Source: Pseudomonadota bacterium
GTDB taxonomy: Bacteria; Pseudomonadota; Gammaproteobacteria; Burkholderiales; Burkholderiaceae_C
Direction: 5' to 3'
NCBI GenBank assembly: GCA_021845505.1
Contig: JAJZVU010000031.1
Location: 1 to 41,864 of the forward strand
DNA length: 41,864 bases
In this document: one piece after another, positions 16,808-27,019 of the stretch
Layout: every line of letters begins with the position of its first letter
How positions within the stretch are numbered: the stretch's first letter is position 1
Made by a program: the position numbers and the translations under genes
Notes under the pieces: model-generated
Told to the model about the DNA's origin: nothing
Databases searched by the model: none
Seen by the model: the letters and a program-made list of their open reading frames with translations, nothing else

Positions 16808-17797
16808 ATGCCCAACTTCGTTGTCTTCGGCGGTTCGGGGTTCATCGGTTCGCAGCTCGTGGCGCGGCTTGCCGCGACGGGCAGCCGCGTGCTGGTGCCC
16901 ACGCGCCGCCGCGAGCGCGCCAGGCACCTGCTGCCGTTGCCCACCGTCGACCTGGTGCAGATCGACACCTTCGACAGCGCGACGCTGCAGCGCCTGGTGC
17001 AGGGCAGGGATGCGGTGGTCAACCTGGTCGGCATCCTGCACGGGCGGCGCGGCCGCCCCTACGGCGCCGATTTCGCGCGCGCGCACGTGCGGCTGCCGCA
17101 GAAGCTCGCCGAGGCCTGCGCGGCGTGCGGCGTGCCGCGACTGGTGCACCTGAGCGCGCTGGGCGCCGACAGCCACGGCCCTTCGATGTACCTGCGCTCC
17201 AAGGGCGACGGCGAGGCCGCCGTGCGCGCCGACGAGCCGGGATTGCAGTGGACCATCTTCCGCCCGTCGGTGGTGTTCGGCGAGGGCGACCGCTTCCTCA
17301 ACCTGTTCGCCTCGCTGCAGCGCCGCCTGCCGCTGCTGCCGCTGGGCGGCGCGTCGCAGCGCTTCGCCCCCGTCCACGTGGGCGATGTCGCCCAGGCGAT
17401 CGCCGCCTCGCTGGTCGGCGCACGCCGTCGCGAGACCATCGGGCGCATCTACGAACTCGGCGGACCGAAGGTCTACACCCTCGGTGAGCTGGCGCGGCTG
17501 GCCGGCGCGATGGCCGGCGTGCGCGGCGGCCGCGGGCGCCCGGTGATCGGGCTGCCGCATGTCGCTGCGGTCGCGCTGGCGTGGCTGATGGAATGGGCTC
17601 CCGGCGGTCCGCTGATGAGCCGCGACAACCTGGACTCGATGCGCGTGCCCAGCGTGCCATCGGGTACGCTTGCGGGTTTCGCGCCCGAGCTGGGAGTGGC
17701 CCGCCCGGCCAGCATCGAGGCGCTGGCCCCGGTGTGGCTGCGCAGGCTGGGGCAGCAGGCCGAGTACGACAGCTGGCGCACCCACGCCGGGCGCTGA
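16808..17797 (+). CDS. NAD(P)-dependent epimerase/dehydratase, complex I NDUFA9-like subfamily
   Basis: 329 aa. VVFGGSGFIGSQLVARLAA at the N-terminus is the extended-SDR nucleotide-binding motif; the ATG at 16808 places it where the family has it. An in-frame ATG at 16781 would add nine residues. The atypical SDR features (NLVGIL, LSALGAD, Y-x-x-x-K as YLRSK, FRPSVVFGEGDRFLN) match the bacterial relatives of the mitochondrial complex I subunit NDUFA9 / YbjT. The bacterial role is unclear, with quinone- or complex-I-related functions suggested by homology only. It follows the lytic transglycosylase gene and precedes rep on the same strand. No signal peptide is present; a hydrophobic stretch near residue 245-265 (VAAVALAWLM) could associate with the membrane. 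Confidence 0.85.
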   Translation: MPNFVVFGGSGFIGSQLVARLAATGSRVLVPTRRRERARHLLPLPTVDLVQIDTFDSATLQRLVQGRDAVVNLVGILHGRRGRPYGADFARAHVRLPQKLAEACAACGVPRLVHLSALGADSHGPSMYLRSKGDGEAAVRADEPGLQWTIFRPSVVFGEGDRFLNLFASLQRRLPLLPLGGASQRFAPVHVGDVAQAIAASLVGARRRETIGRIYELGGPKVYTLGELARLAGAMAGVRGGRGRPVIGLPHVAAVALAWLMEWAPGGPLMSRDNLDSMRVPSVPSGTLAGFAPELGVARPASIEALAPVWLRRLGQQAEYDSWRTHAGR

Positions 17798-17896
17798 GCG
17801 CTCGCCGCGGCGGGCGGCGCCCGCGCGGGCGGCGCGGCCGGCGCGACCCGACGCCGCGCCCGGCGCGGCCCATCCCTTCGTTCGAGGAACTCTCGC

Positions 17897-19879
17897 ATGC
17901 TCAATGCCGCCCAGGAACTCGCCGTGTCCCATCTCGGCGGTCCCTGCCTGGTGATCGCCGGCGCGGGCAGCGGCAAGACCCGGGTGATCACCCACAAGAT
18001 CGCGCGCCTGCTGCGCGTCGGCTATGCACCCGGGGAAATCGCCGCCATCACCTTCACCAACAAGGCGGCCGCCGAAATGCGCGAGCGCGCCCGCGAGCTG
18101 CTCGACGATCGCAAGGCGGCGCAGCAACTGGTGATCTGCACCTTTCACGCGCTGGGGGTGCGCATCCTGCGCGAGGACGCCGAGGTGCTGGGGCTCAAGC
18201 CGCAGTTTTCCATCCTCGACAGCGACGACGTCGCGGGGCTGCTGCGCGAGGCCGGAGGCACGACCGAGATCAAGCAGGCGCGTGCCTGGCAATGGCGCAT
18301 CAGCCAGTGGAAAAGCGCGCTGCTGCAGCCGCAGCAGGCGGCGCAGCAGGCGGCCGATTCCGAGGAGCTGCAGGCGGCGCGGGTGTGGGAGCGCTACCAG
18401 CAGGCGTTGGCGGCCTACCAGGCGGTGGATTTCGACGACCTGATGGTGCTGCCGCTGCGCTTGTTGCAGCAGCACGAGGCGGTGCGCAGCCGCTGGAACC
18501 AGCGGCTGCGCTACATCCTGGTCGACGAATACCAGGACACCAGCGACGCCCAGTACCAGTTGCTGCGGCTGCTCGCGGGCCAGGACGCGCGCTTCACCGC
18601 CGTCGGCGACGACGACCAGAGCATCTACGGGTGGCGGGGAGCGACACTGGACAACCTGCGACGATTGCCCGAGGACTACCCGGACCTGCGGATCATCAAG
18701 CTGGAGCAGAACTACCGCTCGACCAACGCCATCCTGCGCGCCGCCAACGCGGTGATCGCCAGCAATCCCAAGCTCTATCCCAAGCGCCTGTGGAGCGAGC
18801 ATGGCGAAGGCGAGCCGGTGCAGTTGCGCGAGGCCGAAAGCGAGGACGACGAGGCCGAGTGCATCGTCGCTCGCCTGCAGGCGCTGCGCGGCGGGCGCGG
18901 CTGCAAATGGTCGGAGGTGGCCGTGCTGTACCGCGCCAACCACCAGTCCAGGCCGATCGAGCAGGCGCTGCGCAGGGCCAACATTCCCTATCTGGTCAGC
19001 GGCGGGCAGAGCTTTTTCGAGCGCGCAGAAATCCGCGACGTCTGCGCCTACCTGCGGCTGCTGGCCAATACCGACGACGACCCGGCGTTCCTGCGCGCGG
19101 TGACGACGCCGCGGCGGGGCATCGGCGCCTCGACCTTGAAGTCCCTCGGGGCCTTTGCCTCGCAGTGGAAGGTGTCGATGTTCGAAGCGTTGTTTCGCGA
19201 CGCCGTGGTCGCCGCGGTCGGCGCGCGGCAGTCCGACGCGCTGCGCGAGTTCGCGCGCCTGCTGCACGACATCGAATGGCGTGAGCGCAGCGAGCCGGCT
19301 GGCGAACTGCTGCGCGAACTGCTGCAGGCCATCGGCTACGAGGCGTGGCTGCAGGACAGCGCCGACAACCCGCGCGAGGCCGCGCAGCGCTGGTCGAATG
19401 TCAACGATCTGTGCGACTGGATCGGGCGCAAGGCGGCGGAAGACGGCGTCGGGCTCAAGCGCATCGCGCAGACGGTGGCGTTGATCACCCAGCTCGGCGA
19501 ACGCGGCGAACAGCAGGACGCGGTGACCCTGTCGACCCTGCATGCCGCCAAGGGGCTGGAGTGGCCGCATGTCTGGCTGGCCGGCTGCGAGGAGGGCATG
19601 TTGCCGCTGTACAGCGACGAGCGCCCGCTGAGCGAAGCCGGGCTGGAGGAGGAGCGGCGGCTGATGTACGTGGGGGTGACCCGCGCGCGCCAGACCCTGA
19701 CGCTGAGCCACTGCCGCAAGCGTCGCGGCCGCGGGCGCGGCGGGCGGGCCTGCGAGCCCAGCCGCTTCCTCGGCGAACTGCGCAGCGAACTTCCGGCCAC
19801 CGACGGCAAGGCGCAGGCGCTGGCGCGGCTGCAGGCGATGCGACGGCGCCTGGCCGGCGCCGAGGAGCCGGCGTGCTGA
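17897..19879 (+). CDS. rep: ATP-dependent DNA helicase Rep (UvrD/PcrA superfamily 1A)
   Basis: 660 aa, close to E. coli Rep (673). It is a 3'-5' helicase that clears proteins from DNA ahead of replication forks. Motifs are in order: Q-motif LNAAQELAV, Walker A AGAGSGKT (21-28), TFTNKAA (Ia), VDEYQDTS (II; D210, E211), GDDDQSIYGWRGA (III), QNYRST (IV), VTLSTLHAAKGLEW (V) and YVGVTRAR (VI). All are intact. The C-terminus has a basic RKRRGRGRGGR patch before PSRFLGEL, a Rep feature. GAGGAA seven bases upstream supports the start. A 99-bp, extremely GC-rich gap with no recognised element precedes it. It converges on rsmI with 16 bp between stops. Confidence 0.93.
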   Translation: MLNAAQELAVSHLGGPCLVIAGAGSGKTRVITHKIARLLRVGYAPGEIAAITFTNKAAAEMRERARELLDDRKAAQQLVICTFHALGVRILREDAEVLGLKPQFSILDSDDVAGLLREAGGTTEIKQARAWQWRISQWKSALLQPQQAAQQAADSEELQAARVWERYQQALAAYQAVDFDDLMVLPLRLLQQHEAVRSRWNQRLRYILVDEYQDTSDAQYQLLRLLAGQDARFTAVGDDDQSIYGWRGATLDNLRRLPEDYPDLRIIKLEQNYRSTNAILRAANAVIASNPKLYPKRLWSEHGEGEPVQLREAESEDDEAECIVARLQALRGGRGCKWSEVAVLYRANHQSRPIEQALRRANIPYLVSGGQSFFERAEIRDVCAYLRLLANTDDDPAFLRAVTTPRRGIGASTLKSLGAFASQWKVSMFEALFRDAVVAAVGARQSDALREFARLLHDIEWRERSEPAGELLRELLQAIGYEAWLQDSADNPREAAQRWSNVNDLCDWIGRKAAEDGVGLKRIAQTVALITQLGERGEQQDAVTLSTLHAAKGLEWPHVWLAGCEEGMLPLYSDERPLSEAGLEEERRLMYVGVTRARQTLTLSHCRKRRGRGRGGRACEPSRFLGELRSELPATDGKAQALARLQAMRRRLAGAEEPAC

Positions 19880-19895
19880 GCACCGCGTCGCCTGC

Positions 19896-20891
19896 TCAGC
19901 GCTGCGGCGGCTCGTCGGCGTCGGCGTCGGCGTCGGCGTCGCGCAGCCCGGGCTGGCGCAGCAGCCAGTCGTAGAGCTCGCGCCGCGGCGCGCCGCTCAT
20001 CTCGGCGGCCAGCGCGCAGGCGCGCGAGGCCGGCAGCTCGCGCGCCAGGCGCAGTGCCCACTGCCGCGCCTGCGGCGACAGGGCCCGCTCGGCCGACGCG
20101 CCCGGCTGCGGCGCGATGACCAGCACGAACTCGCCGTGCGCATGCCGGGGGTCGGCGCGCAGCCACTGCAGCACCGCGGACGGGTCGCCGTCGACGTAGG
20201 TCTCGAACTGCTTGGTCAGTTCCTTGGCCAGCAGCAGCTGGCGCTGCGGCGCCAGCCGCAGCAACTCCTGCAGCGTGGTTTCGATGCGGTGGGGGGTTTC
20301 GAAACACACCAGGGTGCGCGAGCAGCCCAGCGCGCCGGCGAGGAAGTCGCGCCGCCGGCCCTCGCTGGCCGGCACGTAGCCGGCGAACACATAGCCGTCG
20401 TCGAGCTCCAGTCCGCTGGCGCTGAGCGCCGCGGTGACCGCGCTCGGCCCGGGCAGCGCCAGCACCGGGAAGCCGGCGGCGCGCGCGCAGCGCGCCAGCA
20501 GCGCCCCCGGGTCGCGGATCGCCGGCGTGCCGGCATCGCTGACAAAGGCCACCCGCCGTCCGGCCTGCAGTTCGGCCAGCACCGACTGCGCGGCTGCCTG
20601 TTCGCGATGGCGGTCGGCGCGCAGCAGCGGCAGATCCAGGCCCCAGGCGCGCAGCAGCCGTTGCGCCGCCCGCGTGTCCTCGGCGGCGACCAGGTCGCAG
20701 TGCTGCAGCCAGGCCAGGGTGCGCAGCCCCACGTCGGCCAGATTGCCGATCGGCGTGGCCACCATCAACAGGCAGGGTTTGGGGATTTGCTGGCCGGCGC
20801 ACAATGCATCGGCAGCGGCAAGCAGCGCGCGCAGCAGCTGCGGGCGTTCACCGCTGCTTGCGGGGGTGGCGGACGCTGGCGTGTCGGGCAT
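19896..20891 (-). CDS. rsmI: 16S rRNA (cytidine1402-2'-O)-methyltransferase
   Basis: 331 aa. It methylates the ribose of C1402 in the decoding centre with SAM. Family motifs in order are MVATPIGNLADV (near 43), AAEDTRAAQRLL, VSDAGTPAIRDPG, LPGPSAVTAALSASGL and FETPHRI; all tetrapyrrole-methylase-fold landmarks are present. The N-terminal 35 residues (Pro/Ala/Ser-rich plus LLRALLAAADAL) are longer than in E. coli, so a later start is possible, but no internal ATG fits better. The C-terminus ends in an Ala-Asp repeat coded by a TCGGCG microsatellite. It diverges from yraN, as in enterobacteria, where lpoA lies between them; here lpoA is missing. Confidence 0.95.
   Translation of the reverse strand: MPDTPASATPASSGERPQLLRALLAAADALCAGQQIPKPCLLMVATPIGNLADVGLRTLAWLQHCDLVAAEDTRAAQRLLRAWGLDLPLLRADRHREQAAAQSVLAELQAGRRVAFVSDAGTPAIRDPGALLARCARAAGFPVLALPGPSAVTAALSASGLELDDGYVFAGYVPASEGRRRDFLAGALGCSRTLVCFETPHRIETTLQELLRLAPQRQLLLAKELTKQFETYVDGDPSAVLQWLRADPRHAHGEFVLVIAPQPGASAERALSPQARQWALRLARELPASRACALAAEMSGAPRRELYDWLLRQPGLRDADADADADEPPQR
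19915..19938. repeat. Hexanucleotide microsatellite in the rsmI 3' end
   Basis: Four exact TCGGCG units (CGCCGA on the coding strand) encode an alternating Asp-Ala tail shortly before the rsmI stop codon. The unit length is a multiple of three, so copy-number change would keep the frame and only alter tail length. Confidence 0.9.
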
Positions 20892-20925
20892 GTCGGCAGG
20901 CGATCGTGGGGCTGGAGCGACGCGG

Positions 20926-21384
20926 ATGAATCTGCGGCAGGGTCGGGGCGGTCAGGGTGGTCGGCGCGGGCAGGGCGGGCAGGGCGGGCCGCTTCGGCAC
21001 GGCTCGGCGACCCCGGTCGAGGCCGCTCGTCAGCGCCTGGGGCGGCAGGTCGAGGAACTGGCACGGCGTCGCCTGCAGCTCCGGGGCCTGCTGCTGCTGC
21101 AGTGCAATTATCGTGCGCCGGGAGGGGAGATCGACATCATCGCCCGCGACGGCGACACGCTGGTGTTCGTCGAGGTGCGCTGCCGCAGCGGCGGCGCCGC
21201 CGGCGGTGCCGCGGCGAGCGTGGACGCGCGCAAGCGCGCGCGCATCGTGCGGGCGGCCAGGCATTTCCTGTGCGCCGCCGGCGCGGCATGGGCGCAGTCG
21301 CCGTGCCGCTTCGACGTCGTCGCGGTCGACGGCCCGCGCTGGCGCTGGATCCGCGGCGCGTTCGATGCGGCGGGCTGCGCCTGA
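20926..21384 (+). CDS. yraN: UPF0102 / YraN-family endonuclease-like protein
   Basis: 152 aa; GGAG lies eight bases before the ATG. The core is the small PD-(D/E)xK-like fold of YraN: GRQVEELARRRLQLRG, then NYRAPGGEIDIIARDGDTLVFVEVRCR, where GEID and VEVR hold the usual acidic pair and the basic position. The C-terminal RFDVVAVDG strand is typical. Function is not established; a nuclease or Holliday-junction-resolvase relation is inferred from the fold. About 20 residues at the N-terminus are Gly/Gln/Arg-rich and coded by a G-tract region (see the G4 entry). They are not part of the family core, so a later start is conceivable, though none with a better ribosome binding site is visible. The conserved neighbourhood is rsmI, yraN, SIS protein, BON lipoprotein. 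Confidence 0.92.
   Translation: MNLRQGRGGQGGRRGQGGQGGPLRHGSATPVEAARQRLGRQVEELARRRLQLRGLLLLQCNYRAPGGEIDIIARDGDTLVFVEVRCRSGGAAGGAAASVDARKRARIVRAARHFLCAAGAAWAQSPCRFDVVAVDGPRWRWIRGAFDAAGCA
20968..20988 (+). other. Potential G-quadruplex at the 5' end of yraN
   Basis: Five GGG tracts (20968, 20973, 20977, 20982 and 20986) are separated by loops of only one or two bases. In the coding strand, and hence in the mRNA, this fits the G3+N1-7 quadruplex rule in codons 15-21 of yraN, where it could slow early translation. It may equally be a by-product of the Gly/Gln-rich repeat. Confidence 0.5.
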
Positions 21385-21475
21385 ACGCTGCGCGCGCAGC
21401 CGTCCGCCGAACTGGCGGCGGCAGCGCAGCCGAATCGTGGAAGAATGCGTACCTGTCGTCTCCGATCCGCAAGCC

Positions 21476-22075
21476 ATGCTCGAACCCCGCATCCGCCAGC
21501 AATTCGAGGAAAGCGCCCAGCTCAAGCTGCAGGCGGCGTCGCTGCTGGCCGCGCCGCTGGCGCAGGCGGTCGAGGCGCTGGCCACGACCCTGGGCAACGG
21601 CGGCAAGATCCTGGCCTGCGGCAACGGCGGCTCGGCGGCCGATGCCCAGCATTTCGCCGCCGAGCTGGTCGGGCGCTTCGAGCGCGAGCGCCCCGAGCTC
21701 GCCGCGGTGGCGTTGAGCACCGACAGCTCGATCCTGACCGCGGTGGGCAACGACTACGGCTTCGAGCAGGTGTTCGCGCGCCAGGTGCGCGCGCTGGGCC
21801 AGCCCGGCGACGTGCTGCTGGCGATCAGCACCAGCGGTTCGTCGCCCAATGTCATCGAGGCCGTGCGAGCGGCCCAGGAGCGCGACATGCTGATCGTCGC
21901 GCTCACAGGCAAGGGGGGAGGCAAGCTGGGCGCCTTGCTCAGCGACGTCGACGTGCACCTTTGCGTGCCGCACGAGCGCACCGCGCGCATCCAGGAGGTG
22001 CATCTGCTGATGCTGCACTGCCTGTGCGACGGTGTCGACTGGACCTTGATGGGAAACCCGGAGGAATCGACATGA
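21476..22075 (+). CDS. SIS-domain protein of the GmhA/DiaA family (phosphoheptose isomerase)
   Basis: 199 aa with a single SIS domain: CGNGGSAADAQHFAAEL, STDSSILTAVGNDYGFEQVF, ISTSGSSPNVIEAV and RIQEVHLLMLHCLCD. By position this is diaA (yraN upstream, dolP-like downstream). E. coli DiaA binds DnaA and lacks the isomerase catalytic residues. Here the Glu and His that serve GmhA (E65 and H180 in E. coli) appear retained as E63 and H181, so sedoheptulose-7-phosphate isomerase activity for LPS heptose synthesis is plausible. Both roles may be combined. Its stop overlaps the next start as ATGA, showing translational coupling. The ribosome binding site of its own start is weak. Confidence 0.88.
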   Translation: MLEPRIRQQFEESAQLKLQAASLLAAPLAQAVEALATTLGNGGKILACGNGGSAADAQHFAAELVGRFERERPELAAVALSTDSSILTAVGNDYGFEQVFARQVRALGQPGDVLLAISTSGSSPNVIEAVRAAQERDMLIVALTGKGGGKLGALLSDVDVHLCVPHERTARIQEVHLLMLHCLCDGVDWTLMGNPEEST

Positions 22076-22782
22076 TGCAAGCCACCCACTCCGATCGCCC
22101 GGCGCGGCCCGCGGCGGCCGGCCGACTGCGGCGCGCCGGCTGGCTGCTGGCGCTGGCGCTGGCCGCCACCCAGTTGCAGGGCTGCTTCGTGCTCGGCGCA
22201 GCCGCGGTGGGCGGCACCGCGATGGTCGCCACCGACCGCCGCACCGCCGGCTCGCAGCTCGAGGACCAGACCATCCAGATGACCGCGTCGGGTCGCATCA
22301 GCGATCTGCTGGCGGGCCATGGCAACGTCAGCGTCGACAGCTACAACCAGCAGGTGCTGCTCACCGGCCAGGTGCCCACTGCCGCCGACAAGCAGCAGGC
22401 GCAGGCCATCGTCGCCGCGGTGCCCAACGTCAAGTCGGTGGCCAACATGCTGCAGGTCGGGCCCAGTTCGTCGCTCGAGCAGCGGGCGCGCGACACCTAT
22501 CTGACCTCCAGGGTGCGTGCGGCCTTCATCGCCGACCCGAAGCTGTACTCCCAGGCCTACCAGATCACCACGTCCGACGGCGTGGTGTACCTGCAGGGGC
22601 TGGTGACCCAGCAGGAGGCCCAGGAGGCCAGCTCGGTGGCCGCCGGGGTGTCGGGAGTCAGGAAGGTGGTCACGCTGTTCGATATGATCACCCCCATCCA
22701 GCTTCAGAACAGTTACCGCAACACCGCCCAGACGCCGGTCGTGCCGCCGGGCTCCGCGCCCGCGGTGCAGGCCACTCCCTGA
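22072..22782 (+). CDS. BON-domain outer-membrane lipoprotein (DolP/YraP-like)
   Basis: 236 aa. The signal peptide ends in the lipobox LQGC with lipidated Cys38. [21 protein letters not shown] follows, the typical DolP opening (GxxxG plus DRRT). Two BON domains lie at about 70-135 and 142-215, each with the V.L.G.V pattern ([20 protein letters not shown]). In E. coli DolP binds anionic phospholipid at division sites and supports outer-membrane integrity and BAM. GGAGGA lies six bases before the ATG at 22072, which overlaps the SIS stop; a second ATG at 22075 is also possible. The last about 20 residues are Pro/Ala-rich. A strong terminator follows directly. Confidence 0.92.
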   Translation: MMQATHSDRPARPAAAGRLRRAGWLLALALAATQLQGCFVLGAAAVGGTAMVATDRRTAGSQLEDQTIQMTASGRISDLLAGHGNVSVDSYNQQVLLTGQVPTAADKQQAQAIVAAVPNVKSVANMLQVGPSSSLEQRARDTYLTSRVRAAFIADPKLYSQAYQITTSDGVVYLQGLVTQQEAQEASSVAAGVSGVRKVVTLFDMITPIQLQNSYRNTAQTPVVPPGSAPAVQATP

Positions 22783-22783
22783 C

Positions 22784-22842
22784 GGCGGCGCGGCGGCGCG
22801 CGGCCGCGCGCGGCCGCGCGCCGCGCCGCCGCCTGGTGTTTT
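22784..22842 (+). terminator. Intrinsic terminator of the yraN-SIS-BON operon
   Basis: Arms 22784-22805 and 22812-22833 pair over 22 bp with two mismatches around a GCGCGC loop, starting one base after the BON stop codon. TGGTGTTTT follows. This separates the operon from ppa 22 bases further on. Confidence 0.7.
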
Positions 22843-22864
22843 CCAGCAACGAGGACCGAGTGCG

Positions 22865-23404
22865 ATGAGTCTGCTGCAAGTCAGTGCCGGCAAGAGCCTG
22901 CCCGATGATTTCAACGTGGTGATCGAAATCCCGGCCGGGGCGCCGCCGGTGAAGTACGAGGTCGACAAATCCAGCGGCGCGCTGTTCGTCGACCGCTTCA
23001 TGTCGACCGCGATGCACTACCCCTGCAACTACGGCTACATCCCGCAGACGCTGTCGGAGGACGGCGACCCGGTGGACGTGCTGGTGGTCACGCCGATTCC
23101 CCTGGTGCATGGCTGTGTGGTGCGCTGCCGGCCGGTCGGGGTGCTCAACATGACCGACGAGGCCGGGCCGGACGCCAAGCTGATCGCCGTCCCGGTGGAA
23201 AAGCTGCTGCCGGTGTACCGCAACATCCGCTCGCCCGAGGACCTGGCGCCCGAGCTGCTGCGGCAGATCGAGCATTTTTTCAACCACTACAAGGACCTCG
23301 AGGCCGGCAAGTGGGTGAAGACCGACGGCTGGGCAGGGGTCGACGCGGCGCGCGCCGAGATCGCCGCCAGCGCCAAGCGCTACGCCGAGGTCGATCACGG
23401 CTGA
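22865..23404 (+). CDS. ppa: Inorganic pyrophosphatase (family I)
   Basis: 179 aa, a normal length. It hydrolyses pyrophosphate to drive biosynthesis. Motifs: [40 protein letters not shown], then the metal-binding [10 protein letters not shown] signature (D-x-D-P-x-D) and [23 protein letters not shown] and KWVK near the end are also conserved. All metal and phosphate ligands that can be recognised are present. GAGGA lies about ten bases before the start. It is separated from the upstream operon by a terminator and from the thiamin operon by the latter's own promoter, so it is probably monocistronic. Confidence 0.97.
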   Translation: MSLLQVSAGKSLPDDFNVVIEIPAGAPPVKYEVDKSSGALFVDRFMSTAMHYPCNYGYIPQTLSEDGDPVDVLVVTPIPLVHGCVVRCRPVGVLNMTDEAGPDAKLIAVPVEKLLPVYRNIRSPEDLAPELLRQIEHFFNHYKDLEAGKWVKTDGWAGVDAARAEIAASAKRYAEVDHG

Positions 23405-23464
23405 GCTGCGCCAGGCCGGGCCGCCGCGGTCCCGACTGCCCGGCGGGGTTTGCCCGAGGGCCGC

Positions 23465-23494
23465 TTCGCATTCCCGGCGCATGCGGTCTATACT
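23465..23494 (+). promoter_or_regulatory. Predicted promoter of the thiamin operon
   Basis: TTCGCA (23465-23470), an 18-bp spacer and TATACT (23489-23494; 5/6) precede the TPP riboswitch. The expected start of transcription, near 23501, falls right at the first base pairs of the aptamer, which supports the call. Confidence 0.6.
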
Positions 23495-23502
23495 GAACCA
23501 TG

Positions 23503-25531
<2,029 letters not shown>

Positions 25532-25541
25532 CCGCGGCGCA

Positions 25542-25572
25542 GGCGGGCAGGGCAGGCCACGCGCTGCCCGCC
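25542..25572 (+). other. Hairpin between thiC and thiO
   Basis: GGCGGGCAG (25542-25550) and CTGCCCGCC (25564-25572) form a perfect 9-bp stem around 13 bases, and flanking GC pairs can extend it past a small bulge. There is no T-tract. In the middle of an operon this is more likely an mRNA-stability or processing element that favours thiC than a full terminator. Confidence 0.45.
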
Positions 25573-25625
25573 GCCGCGATGGCCGCGACGGCAGGCGCGC
25601 GTATCCAGCGACGACGAGGTTGTCC

Positions 25626-26738
25626 ATGCAGGTCCATGTGGGAATTGCCGGCGCCGGACTGGCCGGGCGCTTGCTGGCCTGGCGGCTGCTGGCGCGCGGG
25701 GCGCGCGTCAGCCTGTTCGATGCCGCCGGCCGCGACGATCGCGGCAGCGCCGGGCCGACCGCCGCGGCGATGCTCTCGCCCACCGCCGAACTGGCGGCCG
25801 CCGATTCGCGCATCCACCAGCTCGGGTTGCGCTCGCTGCAACTGTGGGAGTCGTGGCTGGTCGAGCTGCACAGGCTCAGCGGGCAGCAGGTGTACTTTCG
25901 CCGCGAAGGCACGCTGGTCGTGGCCCATGCCGCCGATCGGGGCGCGCTGGCGCATTACCGCGGCTTGCTGCGCGCCCACCTGCCGGGCGAACCGTTCGAG
26001 CAGATGGTGCGGCCGGCCGATGCGCAGCGCATCGCCGAGCTCGAGCCGCTGCTCGGCGGGCGCTTCGCCGACGGGCTGTTCCTTCCGCTGGAGGGTCAGC
26101 TGGCCAACGACCAGTTGTACAGCGCGCTGGCTGCCGCGCTCGACGCGGCGCTGGCCGCTTGCGGCGGCGCCTGGCACGAGCGCTGCCCGATCGAGCGCGT
26201 GCTGCCCGACGCGCTGCTCGCGCGCGACGGCACGCGGCACCGTTTCGACCTCGCGGTGGATTGCCGGGGAGTCGGCGCCCGCGGCGACATCGCCGGGCTG
26301 CACGGGGTGCGCGGCGAGGTGCTGACCGTGGCCGCCCCGGGAGTGCGGCTGCGCCGGCCGGTGCGCCTGATCCACCCCCGCTACGCGCTGTACGTGGCGC
26401 CGCGGCCGCAGGGACGCTTTGTCGTCGGCGCCACCGAGCTCGACAGCGAGGACGATGCGCCGATCACCTTGCGTTCGACCCTCGAGCTGGGCAGCGCGCT
26501 GTACAGCCTGCATCCCGAATTCGGCGAGGCGCGGGTGCTGCGGCTGGCCGCGGCCTTGCGCCCGGCGCTGCCCGATCGCCAGCCGCTGGCCGCGCCCGAT
26601 GCCCAGGGGGTGTGGCGGATCAACGGCCTGTTCCGCCACGGCTACCTGATCGCGCCTGCGGTGATCGAGCAGGCCGAGGCCGGGGTGGCCGCACAGCTCG
26701 GGCTGGGCCGGGCCGGGGAGCTTCCCGATGCCGCCTGA
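25626..26738 (+). CDS. thiO: Glycine oxidase ThiO (FAD-dependent)
   Basis: 370 aa. It oxidises glycine to iminoglycine, which feeds ThiG for thiazole formation. The N-terminal [19 protein letters not shown] is the FAD-binding motif, followed by [14 protein letters not shown], the ThiO/DAAO-family segment after the Rossmann fold. The C-terminal [19 protein letters not shown] and the FRHGYLIAP stretch contain the expected flavin contacts. GAGG six bases upstream supports the ATG at 25626. The 3' end overlaps thiS by 11 bases. The DadA/DAAO family is broad, but the position between thiC and thiS makes ThiO firm. Confidence 0.95.
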   Translation: MQVHVGIAGAGLAGRLLAWRLLARGARVSLFDAAGRDDRGSAGPTAAAMLSPTAELAAADSRIHQLGLRSLQLWESWLVELHRLSGQQVYFRREGTLVVAHAADRGALAHYRGLLRAHLPGEPFEQMVRPADAQRIAELEPLLGGRFADGLFLPLEGQLANDQLYSALAAALDAALAACGGAWHERCPIERVLPDALLARDGTRHRFDLAVDCRGVGARGDIAGLHGVRGEVLTVAAPGVRLRRPVRLIHPRYALYVAPRPQGRFVVGATELDSEDDAPITLRSTLELGSALYSLHPEFGEARVLRLAAALRPALPDRQPLAAPDAQGVWRINGLFRHGYLIAPAVIEQAEAGVAAQLGLGRAGELPDAA

Positions 26739-26955
26739 AAGCCCACGCAGCCTGCAGCTGTCGGTCAACGGCCAGGTCGTTCGCAGCGGCGCGGCGACGC
26801 TGGCCGAGCTGCTGGCCGAGCGCCAGCTCGATAGCCGCGGCGGGGGCTTCGCCTGCGCCGTCAACGGCAGCTTTGTCGCGCGTGCACGCTGGGCGCAGCA
26901 GCCGCTGGCCGACGGCGACTGCGTGGACATCGTCGCGCCGGTGGTCGGCGGGTGA
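26728..26955 (+). CDS. thiS: Thiamin biosynthesis sulfur carrier protein ThiS
   Basis: 75 aa beta-grasp protein: [10 protein letters not shown] at the start, [11 protein letters not shown] in the helix, [13 protein letters not shown], and [14 protein letters not shown] ending in the essential Gly-Gly that is adenylated and thiocarboxylated. This passes sulfur to ThiG. GGGGAG seven bases before the ATG; the start lies inside thiO. The activating enzyme ThiF is not in this window, so a ThiF or MoeB elsewhere must serve it. It carries about nine residues more at the N-terminus than most ThiS (usually 66). Confidence 0.96.
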   Translation: MPPESPRSLQLSVNGQVVRSGAATLAELLAERQLDSRGGGFACAVNGSFVARARWAQQPLADGDCVDIVAPVVGG

Positions 26956-27019
26956 CCCCGCGGGCAGCGTCCCCCACCACCCACCCCCATCCACCGCCCG
27001 CCAGCGACCTGGAGACAGC

